Translations under genes and position numbers: made by a program
Origin: Treponema sp.
GTDB taxonomy: Bacteria; Spirochaetota; Spirochaetia; Treponematales; Breznakiellaceae
Assembly (NCBI GenBank): GCA_009787835.1
Contig: WQSN01000004.1
Location: forward strand, 48,420-112,419
Direction: 5' to 3'
Length of the DNA stretch: 64,000 nt
The notes under the pieces: model-generated
Seen by the model: the letters and a program-made list of their open reading frames with translations, nothing else
The model's database searches: none
What the model was told of the DNA's origin: nothing
Shown here: one piece after another, positions 46,585-54,685 of the stretch
Layout of the letters: every line of letters begins with the position of its first letter
Position numbering within the stretch: the stretch's first letter is position 1

Positions 46585-47756
46585 TCCATATCTCCGGAAT
46601 AATTATAATTTTTATTTTTAAAAGTATTATAACCTGAGTTTGCGCCGCCTTTCCTTGCGACATTGGCGATTAAACCCGCGCATATCAGAGTTGTTGTAAG
46701 AGATGAACCGCCCGCGGAGAAGAAAGGAAGCGGAATGCCAGTAGCCGGAAGAGCTCCTGACACCACTGCGACATTTAACAGCGCCTGCGATACAAGCATT
46801 GTCGTTAATCCTGATGCGAGAAGCCGTCCAAAAACAGTATCACTGCGCAATGCCGTACTGTAGCCTAAAATGCCCAGGGCGGCGAAAAGGATAAAGAATA
46901 AAACAATTCCTATTAAACCTGTTTCTTCCGCGTATGAACTGAAAATAAAATCCGATTGTATTTCCGGTACGCTCGCTATCTTGCGCGTTCCCTCTCCTAT
47001 GCCTTTTCCCAGCAAACCGCCTGAAACAATCGCATCGCGGCTTGCTTTAACCTGGAAACCCGCGCCCATCGGCTCCCATTCGGGTCTTAGAAAACTGATA
47101 ATGCGCATCCAGCGGTGTTCCTTTGTAAAAACAAGCAGTATTGATATCGGCGCTATCATTACAAAAGCGGATATAAAATACCGGTAGCGGAGTCCTGCGA
47201 TAAAAAAGATTGCAAGGGCGTTAATCACAATAAAAACAGCGGTGGAAAAATTATTTTGAATATAAATCAGGGTAAAGAAAAGGCCGATTACAAGCACAGG
47301 AGGCAGTATTCCGGAAAAGAAGTCATTTATTTTTTCGCCTTTTTTGTCAAACAGATGGGCCAGATATAACGGGAGAACAAATTTAACCATTTCAGACGGC
47401 TGGTAAGACACCGAATTAATTTCTATCCAACGAGTCGCGCCGTGCCTCTCTTTTCCGATTTCAGGAACTAGTGTCAAAATGCACAGAACAGCTGATAACC
47501 CAAGCAGGATAATTATATTTTTGCGCAGGATGCCAAGATTAATCCGCGAAGAAATTATGAATAACACGATGCCAATTGCGCTGAAAACAAGCTGTCTCGT
47601 GATTAATTTATTGCCGTCATTCATAAACCTCTGTGAATACGCGTAAGACGCCGAATAGAGCGAGGCCAAGCCTGTGCCCAATAAAAGAATTATGCAAAAA
47701 TAAAAAGCGTGTAAAGTCTTTTTATTTTGAATTCTTTCAGCATCAAAATGAAACAT
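46581..47756 (-). CDS. ftsW: Septal peptidoglycan glycosyltransferase FtsW
   Basis: 391 residues with about ten transmembrane helices (SEDS family). Seen: the EIGKERHGATRWIEI loop, SYQPSEMVKFVLPLYLA, the catalytic-region Asp/Glu area, and the C-terminal GIPLPFFSAGGSS signature. It polymerises septal glycan with a class B PBP, whose gene (ftsI) is not in this cluster. GGAGA lies 6 nt before the ATG. Confidence 0.95.
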   Translation of the reverse strand: MFHFDAERIQNKKTLHAFYFCIILLLGTGLASLYSASYAYSQRFMNDGNKLITRQLVFSAIGIVLFIISSRINLGILRKNIIILLGLSAVLCILTLVPEIGKERHGATRWIEINSVSYQPSEMVKFVLPLYLAHLFDKKGEKINDFFSGILPPVLVIGLFFTLIYIQNNFSTAVFIVINALAIFFIAGLRYRYFISAFVMIAPISILLVFTKEHRWMRIISFLRPEWEPMGAGFQVKASRDAIVSGGLLGKGIGEGTRKIASVPEIQSDFIFSSYAEETGLIGIVLFFILFAALGILGYSTALRSDTVFGRLLASGLTTMLVSQALLNVAVVSGALPATGIPLPFFSAGGSSLTTTLICAGLIANVARKGGANSGYNTFKNKNYNYSGDME

Positions 47757-47767
47757 TTCAATTCTCC

Positions 47768-48847
47768 CTATTGAATTTTCAGCGTTGACAGGGAAATAAT
47801 CGCGAATAAACCTCCGATAATCCAGAATCGGATAACCACCTTTGTTTCCGCCCAGCCTGAAAGCTCATAATGATGATGGAGCGGCGCCATTTTAAATACC
47901 CTTTTTTTCCTGAGCTTGTAAGAAATTACCTGAATAACAACCGAAGCGATTTCCAGGACAAATACTCCTCCGATAATGAAAAGCAGTATTTCTTTTTTTA
48001 TCATTAAGGACACTACAGCGACAGCGCCGCCGAGAGCCAGGCTGCCTGTATCGCCCATAAATACTTCCGCAGGCGGCGCGTTGAAAAACAGAAATCCCAC
48101 GCACGCGCCCGCAGCCGCTAAACAGAAAACTGTTAACTCTCCGGCTCCGGGAATATAAGGTATTCCCAAATAATCGGAATAATCAACGCGTCCCGTTATA
48201 TAGGTAAGAACCGCAAGCGTTAAAAAGACCAGGATCAAAAGACCCGCCAACAGACCATCAAGACCGTCAGAAAAATTAACAGCGTTCGACTCTCCTACAA
48301 TCAGAAGTACCGCGAACGGAACCCACAGCCAGCCCATATCAGCTACCGGGTTTTTGAAAAAAGGAATATATAAAGCGGTAGAATTCTCTTCTCCCGTAAA
48401 ATACATGATTAAAACGACAGTAAGCGCTACCGCAAACTGCGCTAAAAGCTTTGCCCATACTGGAAGACCCGCGGAATTATGGCGCGTAACTTTCAGATAA
48501 TCATCGGTAAAGCCAATCGCGCCGAAGGCGAGAAACGCTCCCATGACTATCCACACTGATTTGTCCTTTAAATCCCCCCAGAACAGCATCGCAATGACTA
48601 CGGAAAGGATAATAAATATTCCTCCCATTGTAGGGGTTCCTGTTTTTTGCAGATGAGTCTGCGGACCGTCTTCACGCACAAACTGGCCGATTTTAAGCCT
48701 TCGAAGGAGTTCAATTATTTTATTACCAAAGATAAAACAGATTAGCAATGTGGTAAGGGCCGCGAACGCTCCGCGGATTGTCAGGTAGCTGAATACCCGG
48801 AAAGGAGTAAAATAACTGAACAAAAAATCAAAAAACTCAAGAACCAT
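47768..48847 (-). CDS. mraY: Phospho-MurNAc-pentapeptide translocase MraY
   Basis: 359 residues, about ten transmembrane helices. It makes lipid I from UDP-MurNAc-pentapeptide and undecaprenyl phosphate. Motifs: GTPTMGGIFI, GFTDDYLKV (Asp-Asp), NAVNFSDGLDGL, FMGDTGSLALGG and PLHHHYELSGW. It overlaps the murF end by 11 bp. murD, usually next, is missing. Confidence 0.96.
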   Translation of the reverse strand: MVLEFFDFLFSYFTPFRVFSYLTIRGAFAALTTLLICFIFGNKIIELLRRLKIGQFVREDGPQTHLQKTGTPTMGGIFIILSVVIAMLFWGDLKDKSVWIVMGAFLAFGAIGFTDDYLKVTRHNSAGLPVWAKLLAQFAVALTVVLIMYFTGEENSTALYIPFFKNPVADMGWLWVPFAVLLIVGESNAVNFSDGLDGLLAGLLILVFLTLAVLTYITGRVDYSDYLGIPYIPGAGELTVFCLAAAGACVGFLFFNAPPAEVFMGDTGSLALGGAVAVVSLMIKKEILLFIIGGVFVLEIASVVIQVISYKLRKKRVFKMAPLHHHYELSGWAETKVVIRFWIIGGLFAIISLSTLKIQ

Positions 48848-50237
48848 GTTTTACCTCTGTGAGAATTTCACTTAACCGTTCAAGCGCGCATCCCCTTGAA
48901 CCTTTTAAAAGGACAATATCCTTTGACTGCACATAACCATCAAGAGCGGCGGAAAGCTGTTCCATATCGTCTGTGTAAAAGAAGGATTTGCACCTGTCAG
49001 ACAGGCAGGAAGCCGCGGCTTTTATTTCACTGCCGAATAAAAAGATCCTGTCAGCTTTTGATTGAGTTAAAAAATCTCCAAGCTGTGTATGAGCGGAAAA
49101 GGAAACATCTCCCAATTCCAGCATATCTGCAAGCACATAAACCTTTCTGCCGTCCCATACAAGGGAATCGCAGAACTCAATGCTTTTTACCATCGATTCG
49201 GGGTTAGCATTGTAACAGTCGCGGATAACAGTTGTTCTTCCTTTCAGAATTTCAGCCCTGCCGAAAAGCGGCTTAACAGATTCCAGACCTTTTTTAATAG
49301 AATCATTGCCAACATTTAATTCTTTTGCGATTGCGATGGCGGCAAGCGCGTTGGCCAGATTATGTTTCCCTGCAAGAGCGAAACGTATTTTTTCGCCCGC
49401 CCATGTTATTTCAGTTCCTTCAAGCCCCAGATCGAGCGCGCCTTCAAATTCCGCAAAAGTATCTTCTCCGAAATAATGAATATTTCCCATAACGCCCTGC
49501 GCAAGTTCGCCTGCAAGTTCATCGTCTTTTGGAATCAGGGCGATATCGTTATCTGTCATAAATTTAAAAACGCATTTTTTTTCTTTAAGTATTTCATTCC
49601 GGCTGCCGAAAAATCCTACATGAGCATGACCGATATTCGTAACCTGCGCGATATTGGGTCTTAAAATTTCCGCAAGAGCGGATATTTCGCCTTTTTTATT
49701 CATGCCAAGCTCAAATACGCCGACCTCATGGCATGAGCGCAGGTTAAAAACCGAAAGCGGCAGCCCTGATTCTGAATTAAAATTTCCTTCATTTTTCAAA
49801 GTGTTTTTTTCACAGGAAATAATTGAGGCCGCAATTTCCTTTGTTGTTGTTTTACCCGATGATCCTGTAATGGCGATCTTTACAAGAGCGGGAAATTTTT
49901 TAAGATACGCAATAGCTGAATCTTGCAGAGCCTTTAGCGTATTTTGCACTAAAATTAAATCTTTCCGGTGTTTTTTCGCGATATCTGCAATATTAAAACT
50001 TTCCAGTTTGGAAGATTCGACAACCGCCGCCTGCGCACCTGAGCTAAACGCGGCTTCGACAAAACCATGACCGTCGCAGGATGCGCCTTCAATGGCGAAA
50101 AACAGGCCTCTCTCTTTGATTAAACGCGAATCTATGGACACTGAATTAAATGGTGAATTGGGGGAAGGCGAAAAAGACAAAAGACGTCCCCCGATTGACC
50201 GGGACAGCTCGTCTGCTCCCATGAGTTCAGTATTCAT
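48837..50237 (-). CDS. murF: UDP-MurNAc-tripeptide-D-alanyl-D-alanine ligase MurF
   Basis: 466 residues. It adds D-Ala-D-Ala to the wall precursor using ATP. N-terminal domain with VSIDSRLIKERGLFFA, ATP-binding ITGSSGKTTTKE, the GMNKKGEI loop, and the C-terminal DCYNANPESM motif. It overlaps ftsL by 11 bp and mraY by 11 bp, so is clearly co-translated. Confidence 0.95.
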   Translation of the reverse strand: MNTELMGADELSRSIGGRLLSFSPSPNSPFNSVSIDSRLIKERGLFFAIEGASCDGHGFVEAAFSSGAQAAVVESSKLESFNIADIAKKHRKDLILVQNTLKALQDSAIAYLKKFPALVKIAITGSSGKTTTKEIAASIISCEKNTLKNEGNFNSESGLPLSVFNLRSCHEVGVFELGMNKKGEISALAEILRPNIAQVTNIGHAHVGFFGSRNEILKEKKCVFKFMTDNDIALIPKDDELAGELAQGVMGNIHYFGEDTFAEFEGALDLGLEGTEITWAGEKIRFALAGKHNLANALAAIAIAKELNVGNDSIKKGLESVKPLFGRAEILKGRTTVIRDCYNANPESMVKSIEFCDSLVWDGRKVYVLADMLELGDVSFSAHTQLGDFLTQSKADRIFLFGSEIKAAASCLSDRCKSFFYTDDMEQLSAALDGYVQSKDIVLLKGSRGCALERLSEILTEVKHGS

Positions 50238-50520
50238 GCCCCTTCCCCTCCGTTATTCTTACCTGAAGCAAATACTCAGGCTGTATCCTCTGTAAATCAA
50301 GCTGGTTTTTCGCTATATCATTTATTCTTTCTGCGGATGAATATTCTGCAATTCCGGCGATAAGCCTTTTATTGCTTTCCACCCATTCGGTCTGCGTTTG
50401 TTCCAGGCGTATAATTTCCGAATTCAGATTTTGGTATCTTGTAGACTGAAATACGATGAGACTCAGAAAAACAGGTATTGTAATCACAATTAAATAAAGC
50501 AGGAAATTCTGTTTCCTCAT
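50227..50520 (-). CDS. ftsL: FtsL-like bitopic division protein
   Basis: 97 residues: short cytoplasmic start, one transmembrane helix (FLLYLIVITIPVFLSLIVFQ), then a leucine/isoleucine-heptad coiled coil (LNSEIIRLEQTQTEWVE). Size, topology and position between rsmH and murF match FtsL/DivIC; the sequence itself is poorly conserved in this family. It overlaps rsmH by 4 bp. Confidence 0.75.
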   Translation of the reverse strand: MRKQNFLLYLIVITIPVFLSLIVFQSTRYQNLNSEIIRLEQTQTEWVESNKRLIAGIAEYSSAERINDIAKNQLDLQRIQPEYLLQVRITEGKGHEY

Positions 50521-51470
50521 AAACTGTCCTCTTCCAGAACTTTTTCAGCTACACGCAGCCTGGCGCTGCGGGAAGGAGGATTCCGCTCAATCTCGTCTTC
50601 TGCAGGCGCAATACCCTTTTTTGTAAGTATATTGACTGAGCGGCGTCCCTCACATCTACATATCGGCGCTTCTTTCGGGCAAATGCAGTCTTTATTCATT
50701 GAGCGGAAAAAATTCTTTACAATTTTATCCTCCAGCGAATGAAAACTGATAACCCCAAGCCTCCCCTCAGGCTCAAGGACCCGAAGCGCTCCCCTCAAGA
50801 GTTCAGGAAGCCGTGAAAGCTCCCCATTTACTGCAATACGTAAAGCCATAAAAACTTTAGTAGCAGGATGTATTGGTCCATGCCGGTAAGAAGCCGGTAC
50901 AGCCCTTTTTACCAATTCGGCCAAAGCCGAAGTTGATGTAATTTTTCCTTTCTGCCTTTCATCAGCGACAACAGAAGCGATGCGTTTTGAATAACGTTCG
51001 CCGGCATTGTTGTAAAAAAGGTCAGCCAGCTCCTGTTCCGGCAATCTGTTCAATAGATCCGCAGCTGTTACGCCGCCAGAAATATCGAGGCGCATGTCCA
51101 GGTATTCATCATTCTCGAAACTGAAGCCCCTGCTGCTTTTTTTATAATGATAGGAACTAATCCCAAGATCAAAGAAGATTATATCCGGTCTTTTAAATTG
51201 CGAAGGATAATCGGCGAAGAAATCATGGGACCAGCCGGTATAAAAATGCACGCGATCCGCGAACCTTTCAAGCCTCTTTTGCGCAACCGCGATAATCTCA
51301 CTGTCAACATCAATTCCTATCAATTTTAATTCAGGATATTTTACAAGAAATTCAAACGCGTGATTTCCTTCGGCGATATTGCAATCGATCATCAAATCTT
51401 TATTTCCTCTTGGAGCAAGATATAGCAATACTTCATTCAGAAGAACAGGAGTATGTATGTACTGTGTCAT
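50517..51470 (-). CDS. rsmH: 16S rRNA (cytosine-1402-N4)-methyltransferase RsmH
   Basis: 317 residues. SAM-dependent methylation of C1402 in 16S rRNA. Start YIHTPVLLNEVLLYLAPRGN, SAM-binding DCNIAEGNHAFEFL (variant of the usual DaTlGgGGH), FFDLGISSYHYKKSSRGFSF, and the C-terminal GVISFHSLEDKIVKNFF. The ATG overlaps the mraZ stop (ATGA). Confidence 0.94.
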   Translation of the reverse strand: MTQYIHTPVLLNEVLLYLAPRGNKDLMIDCNIAEGNHAFEFLVKYPELKLIGIDVDSEIIAVAQKRLERFADRVHFYTGWSHDFFADYPSQFKRPDIIFFDLGISSYHYKKSSRGFSFENDEYLDMRLDISGGVTAADLLNRLPEQELADLFYNNAGERYSKRIASVVADERQKGKITSTSALAELVKRAVPASYRHGPIHPATKVFMALRIAVNGELSRLPELLRGALRVLEPEGRLGVISFHSLEDKIVKNFFRSMNKDCICPKEAPICRCEGRRSVNILTKKGIAPAEDEIERNPPSRSARLRVAEKVLEEDSL

Positions 51471-51949
51471 TCATCCTCTCCGTTTATAAAGAAATTCGCT
51501 TTTCCGATGCTTTTTCTGTGAGTATTTTTATTGATAATCCGCTGTTCTTCCATGAATGATCTGTTTAATTCCTCGTTCCATATCTCCAAATGCCCGTTTA
51601 TGCTTACAACAAGGCAGTCTTTCGACAAATTCGCGTAAGATCTGAGGAAAGCCGGTATCGGCATACGGCCTGTTTTTGGATCAACATCAACAACCTGCGC
51701 TGTGCTGACATGCTGGTATAAAAACGCTTCAATTTCTTCCGAACTCCAGTTATCTTCCTTGCTTGTCTTTTTAAAGGTTTTCATAAAGTGATCGTAAGTG
51801 CCGGCCGGCATAACCCATACGCATAAATCCTTACCCTGCATAATAACAAGCCTGCCTGTATAGCGTTCTCTGACAGCAATGGGAATCACTACACGGCCTT
51901 TATCATCGAGAGTACTTTCAAATGTCCCAGTTTCAAGCACGGATTCCAT
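51467..51949 (-). CDS. mraZ: Transcriptional regulator MraZ
   Basis: 160 residues from ATG 51949 (MESVLETGTF), chosen for AAGGG 5 nt upstream. Two SpoVT-AbrB-like repeats: STLDDKGRVVIPIAVRERY and VDVDPKTGRMPIPAFLRSYA, the usual MraZ architecture. It is known in other bacteria to bind repeats at its own promoter and control the division cluster, and matching repeats are present here. First gene of the leftward block. Confidence 0.95.
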   Translation of the reverse strand: MESVLETGTFESTLDDKGRVVIPIAVRERYTGRLVIMQGKDLCVWVMPAGTYDHFMKTFKKTSKEDNWSSEEIEAFLYQHVSTAQVVDVDPKTGRMPIPAFLRSYANLSKDCLVVSINGHLEIWNEELNRSFMEEQRIINKNTHRKSIGKANFFINGEDE

Positions 51950-51965
51950 TATTTCCCTTGGATAG

Positions 51966-51992
51966 CTAATTTTGGTCACTAAATGACACTTT
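51966..51992 (-). promoter_or_regulatory. Candidate MraZ boxes (10-bp spaced repeats)
   Basis: Minus strand: AAAGTGT-CAT-TTAGTGA-CCA-AAATTAG, three 7-mers at 10-bp period, the third degenerate. The spacing and the AAAGTG core resemble MraZ sites described in Mollicutes. They cover the predicted transcription start. Confidence 0.6.
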
Positions 51993-51993
51993 T

Positions 51994-52022
51994 AGTATCC
52001 AATGGTTTTATTTATTTGTCAA
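51994..52022 (-). promoter_or_regulatory. Promoter of the mraZ division block
   Basis: Minus strand: TTGACA (perfect), 17-bp spacer, GATACT (4 of 6). The predicted transcription start falls in the MraZ repeats just downstream. Confidence 0.6.
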
Positions 52023-52104
52023 TACTTTTTAATAAAAAAAAATGAAAAAAAAATGCTTTTTTTAAAAATTCTTTCACTACGCATTATTGTAGTAAATATT
52101 AATC

Positions 52105-52133
52105 TTGAGATAAATTTTTTCTTTAGATATGAT
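52105..52133 (+). promoter_or_regulatory. Promoter with leaderless geometry for the small unknown gene
   Basis: TTGAGA, 17-bp spacer, TATGAT, then 7 nt to ATG 52141. The ATG at 52129 proposed by the ORF track lies inside the -10. No Shine-Dalgarno exists for either. Confidence 0.45.
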
Positions 52134-52140
52134 TAAAAAA

Positions 52141-52380
52141 ATGTTTACAAATGAATATTTTATGGTTTTCCCGGAAGGTGATATTCAGGAAATAAACCGC
52201 CGTCTTCCTTTTAACTCTCTTGTTGATATGAACGGCAATGTGTTATATCCTCCGCTTCCAACAAACAGAATGATAGTCTTTAGGGTAAACAGAATAAAAA
52301 CCGATGAAAATAAGGGAGGAAATGAAACATTTCATTTTCTGGAATTGCTTGGCGCGGATGAATTAACAGAATTTTTATGA
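52141..52380 (+). CDS. Small conserved-looking protein of unknown function
   Basis: 79 residues (MFTNEYFMVFPEGDIQEIN). A compact soluble protein with no signal or membrane segment and a proline-rich centre (VLYPPLPTNRMIVFRVNRI). It begins at ATG 52141 if the leaderless promoter is real, otherwise at 52129. The stop region overlaps the upstream ATG of the next ORF, and the real start of that gene lies 20 bp on, so the two form an operon divergent from mraZ. No family recognised. Confidence 0.65.
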   Translation: MFTNEYFMVFPEGDIQEINRRLPFNSLVDMNGNVLYPPLPTNRMIVFRVNRIKTDENKGGNETFHFLELLGADELTEFL

Positions 52381-52400
52381 GGCAGCAAAAGGGAGGGGGC

Positions 52401-53090
52401 ATGAGTAAGTCCATTGGGGTTAAAAACGAAAGCAGTTTACATCGCGCCCTGAAATACCATTATACAGGGCCAGGCGGAAAAACTGAAGTTTCCGTAGGCG
52501 AATATGTAGCGGACGGAGTATGTAAGAACGGCGAATATATTGAAGTTCAAACCGGCAGCTTTGCCCCGCTGAAAAAGAAGGTAAAGGAATATACCGTATT
52601 CGGAAAGGTAAGGATCATCCATCCTGTCGCGGTTACAAAAAAAATAGAAGTGTATGATTCAGATGGCTCATTTCTTTACAGGCGAAAAAGCCCCGTACAA
52701 GGATCATTATGGGACATTTTTGACGCTCTTATGTACGCGCCGGAATTGCCGCTTATCCGCAATGTAGAAATAGAAGTCGCAATGATTGATATTATTGAAA
52801 AACGCGTTAAAGACGGCAAAGGAGCGTGGCGGCGCAGGGGAATAAGCATTAAGGACAAGGAACTTTCCGCCTGGCATGAATGCTTCCTGTTTAAGAAATC
52901 ATCCGATTACTTATGTTTTGTCCCATTTAAAAAAAAAGAAGAGTTTACCGCTTCCATGCTGGCTGAACGCGCCGGTATCAATAAAGACACAGCCAGAAAA
53001 GCTTTATATGTTCTTACAAAAATGAAGATTGTTAAAAGGATTTACAGGAAAGGGCCGGCATGGGTATACATAAAAAAAGCTGCCTGTTAA
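52401..53090 (+). CDS. Nuclease-like N-terminal domain plus winged-helix C-terminus, function unknown
   Basis: 229 residues from ATG 52401, chosen for GGGAGGGGG just upstream. Residues 8-60 read ESSLHRALK...VGEYVADGV...YIEVQTGSF...LKKKV, the Glu / Asp / Glu-x-Gln / Lys order of a PD-(D/E)XK-like fold. The middle (RRKSPVQGSLWDIFDAL) continues the module. The C-terminal 45 residues (FTASMLAERAGINKDTARKALYVLTKMKIV) form a winged helix-turn-helix. I recall similar architectures in uncharacterised bacterial proteins, but no function. It could be a DNA-binding regulator with an inactive nuclease fold or a real endonuclease. Confidence 0.75.
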   Translation: MSKSIGVKNESSLHRALKYHYTGPGGKTEVSVGEYVADGVCKNGEYIEVQTGSFAPLKKKVKEYTVFGKVRIIHPVAVTKKIEVYDSDGSFLYRRKSPVQGSLWDIFDALMYAPELPLIRNVEIEVAMIDIIEKRVKDGKGAWRRRGISIKDKELSAWHECFLFKKSSDYLCFVPFKKKEEFTASMLAERAGINKDTARKALYVLTKMKIVKRIYRKGPAWVYIKKAAC

Positions 53091-53109
53091 CCTTTCGGTC
53101 AACGGCAGC
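53072..53109 (-). terminator. Intrinsic terminator of the FlaA operon (probably bidirectional)
   Basis: GCTGCC and GTTGACC arms pair with GGTTAAC and GGCAGC around a GAAA loop, followed on the minus strand by seven T. On the plus strand the same stem overlaps the stop of the preceding gene and is followed by GTTTTGT, so it may serve both. Confidence 0.85.
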
Positions 53110-53117
53110 CGTTTTGT

Positions 53118-53846
53118 CTACCAGCCATCCACCATATCATCAGGATCGCGGTTACTCTCCGTAAAGAGATCCGTTACCGCGCGAAGATCGTCAAAATAGA
53201 TATAGTAACTGCCATAAGTTTCCGCCAGATTACAAACTACCCTGAAACCCATGATCTTGATACCCATTTGATTATTATAATGATAATTCCGCTGAATAAC
53301 GCCGGATACGCCATCCTCTGATTGAGGCGGTATAGCGACAACCAACTTCTTCCAGCCCATAAAATTAAGCCTTCCCATGAAGAATTCATAATTTCTACCG
53401 AAAAAATCCTGAATTATTACATACAGGTCATGGTTAAAATTACGCCCTGCTACCCACATTGATAATGTTTTTGTAATCCCTTCAATTGGAATTGGACGGG
53501 CAGGGTAAATGGTAAAGCTATTATGACCTCTGCGCAGGTAATCCACCCTTGTACCAAGCACATGCTTGTCCGGAAGATCAAGCCCTTCTTCATCCGCAAT
53601 TGGTTCTTTATCCTGTGAACCTAAGGAAGAAAACAGCCTGGAAGTTACATAACCTTCATCAGTTGACATACTGGAACGCCAGAAGCCGTCATGCTCAAAC
53701 TTGTCGACACTGACTTCTTTAAGTTCCTGCTGAGCGGCTTCAGCTCCCATACTTTCCGGACTTATAGCGCCGATTTCCCTCTCCTGCTGAGCATAGAGAA
53801 AACCAGACAAGGAAAAAACAATTAAAATAATAATTAACTTTTTCAT
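53118..53846 (-). CDS. FlaA-family periplasmic flagellar sheath protein (second of pair)
   Basis: 242 residues. Signal peptide MKKLIIILIVFSLSGFLYAQ with a cleavage site after LYA. The mature part has the FlaA signature pattern: SFTIYPARPIPIEGITKTL, SMWVAGRNFNHDLYVIIQD, GRLNFMGWKKL, and the closing YYIYFDDLRAVTD. FlaA proteins coat the FlaB core of spirochaete periplasmic flagella or related structures. It is shorter than the classical FlaA of about 320-350 residues. It follows the other FlaA-like gene by 15 bp and ends at a good terminator. Confidence 0.85.
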   Translation of the reverse strand: MKKLIIILIVFSLSGFLYAQQEREIGAISPESMGAEAAQQELKEVSVDKFEHDGFWRSSMSTDEGYVTSRLFSSLGSQDKEPIADEEGLDLPDKHVLGTRVDYLRRGHNSFTIYPARPIPIEGITKTLSMWVAGRNFNHDLYVIIQDFFGRNYEFFMGRLNFMGWKKLVVAIPPQSEDGVSGVIQRNYHYNNQMGIKIMGFRVVCNLAETYGSYYIYFDDLRAVTDLFTESNRDPDDMVDGW

Positions 53847-53861
53847 TCTTTATAACCTCCC

Positions 53862-54608
53862 TTAATTACCGTTCGACCATATCTGCTCAATAAATTGAGG
53901 ATCAGCTAAATCATTACCGTCATATAAAGACTGGAAAGTATCTGTTAATACTCTAAACTGTTTAAAATAGATATAAAAATTATCTACCTTTTCAGTCGGT
54001 TGAGTCCATATACGGAATTTTATGAAATCCAAGCCTGTGTAAGCAGGTAAAATTCTTTTTGTCTGAGGAATGTTATTGGGAACGTTGGCACGAAGGTTCT
54101 TCCATCCGGGATAAGAGATGTCCCCCAGTTTTACGGCGTGAACAACACCTTGATAATCCCGTAAATATACTTCTATATAATACTTGAGATTTGATCCCCA
54201 GACCCACATATCTATGCTTCGCACAGTGCCTGGTATACGAATCTCGTACGGGTTCTCTTCATCATCTTCCGATAAGACAGGATATATATCTATCCAATTA
54301 TATCCCCGGCGGTTAAATCCGCCCCGAATCCCCAAACTCCTTAGAGTTTCCTGAGCGTTGCTGCCCCGGTTGTTTCCAAAGGCTGCTATCGGCCAAGCTT
54401 CTACATAGGTTAGCAATGGAAAACTAATATCGTCCGTTTTTGTTGTAAACCTACTTGCTGTAGCTTTCCACGTATATTCAGAATCTCCATTAAAAGATTC
54501 CAGAATTCGTGTTTCATAGCTTATGGTGTTTTCCTGACCATAACCTGAAAAAACCGTTATACATGCCCAGATAATCAGGCAGATGATTTTGAAACTACCT
54601 TGTTTCAT
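53862..54608 (-). CDS. FlaA-family periplasmic flagellar sheath protein (first of pair)
   Basis: 248 residues from ATG 54608 with AAGGAG 8 nt upstream. Signal peptide FKIICLIIWACITVFSGYGQ. Same domain as its neighbour: SIDMWVWGSNLKYYIEVYL, KLGDISYPGWKNLRANVP and FYIYFKQFRVLTDTF. The Trp-rich strands predict a beta-sandwich. It is expressed from a consensus sigma70 promoter with an overlapping dyad. T. pallidum also has adjacent flaA paralogues, supporting the assignment. Confidence 0.85.
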   Translation of the reverse strand: MKQGSFKIICLIIWACITVFSGYGQENTISYETRILESFNGDSEYTWKATASRFTTKTDDISFPLLTYVEAWPIAAFGNNRGSNAQETLRSLGIRGGFNRRGYNWIDIYPVLSEDDEENPYEIRIPGTVRSIDMWVWGSNLKYYIEVYLRDYQGVVHAVKLGDISYPGWKNLRANVPNNIPQTKRILPAYTGLDFIKFRIWTQPTEKVDNFYIYFKQFRVLTDTFQSLYDGNDLADPQFIEQIWSNGN

Positions 54609-54640
54609 CTTTAAAGCTCCTTGTGTCATTCCTTATATAG

Positions 54641-54669
54641 ATTATATTTGGTTGACAAGTTTTTGTCAA
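54641..54669 (-). promoter_or_regulatory. Consensus sigma70 promoter of the FlaA pair with overlapping dyad
   Basis: Minus strand: TTGACA, 17-bp spacer, TATAAT, both perfect. The -35 begins a perfect dyad TTGACAA-AAAC-TTGTCAA that extends into the spacer and could bind a repressor or activator. Confidence 0.85.
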
Positions 54670-54685
54670 ACCTCCATTTGGTGAA

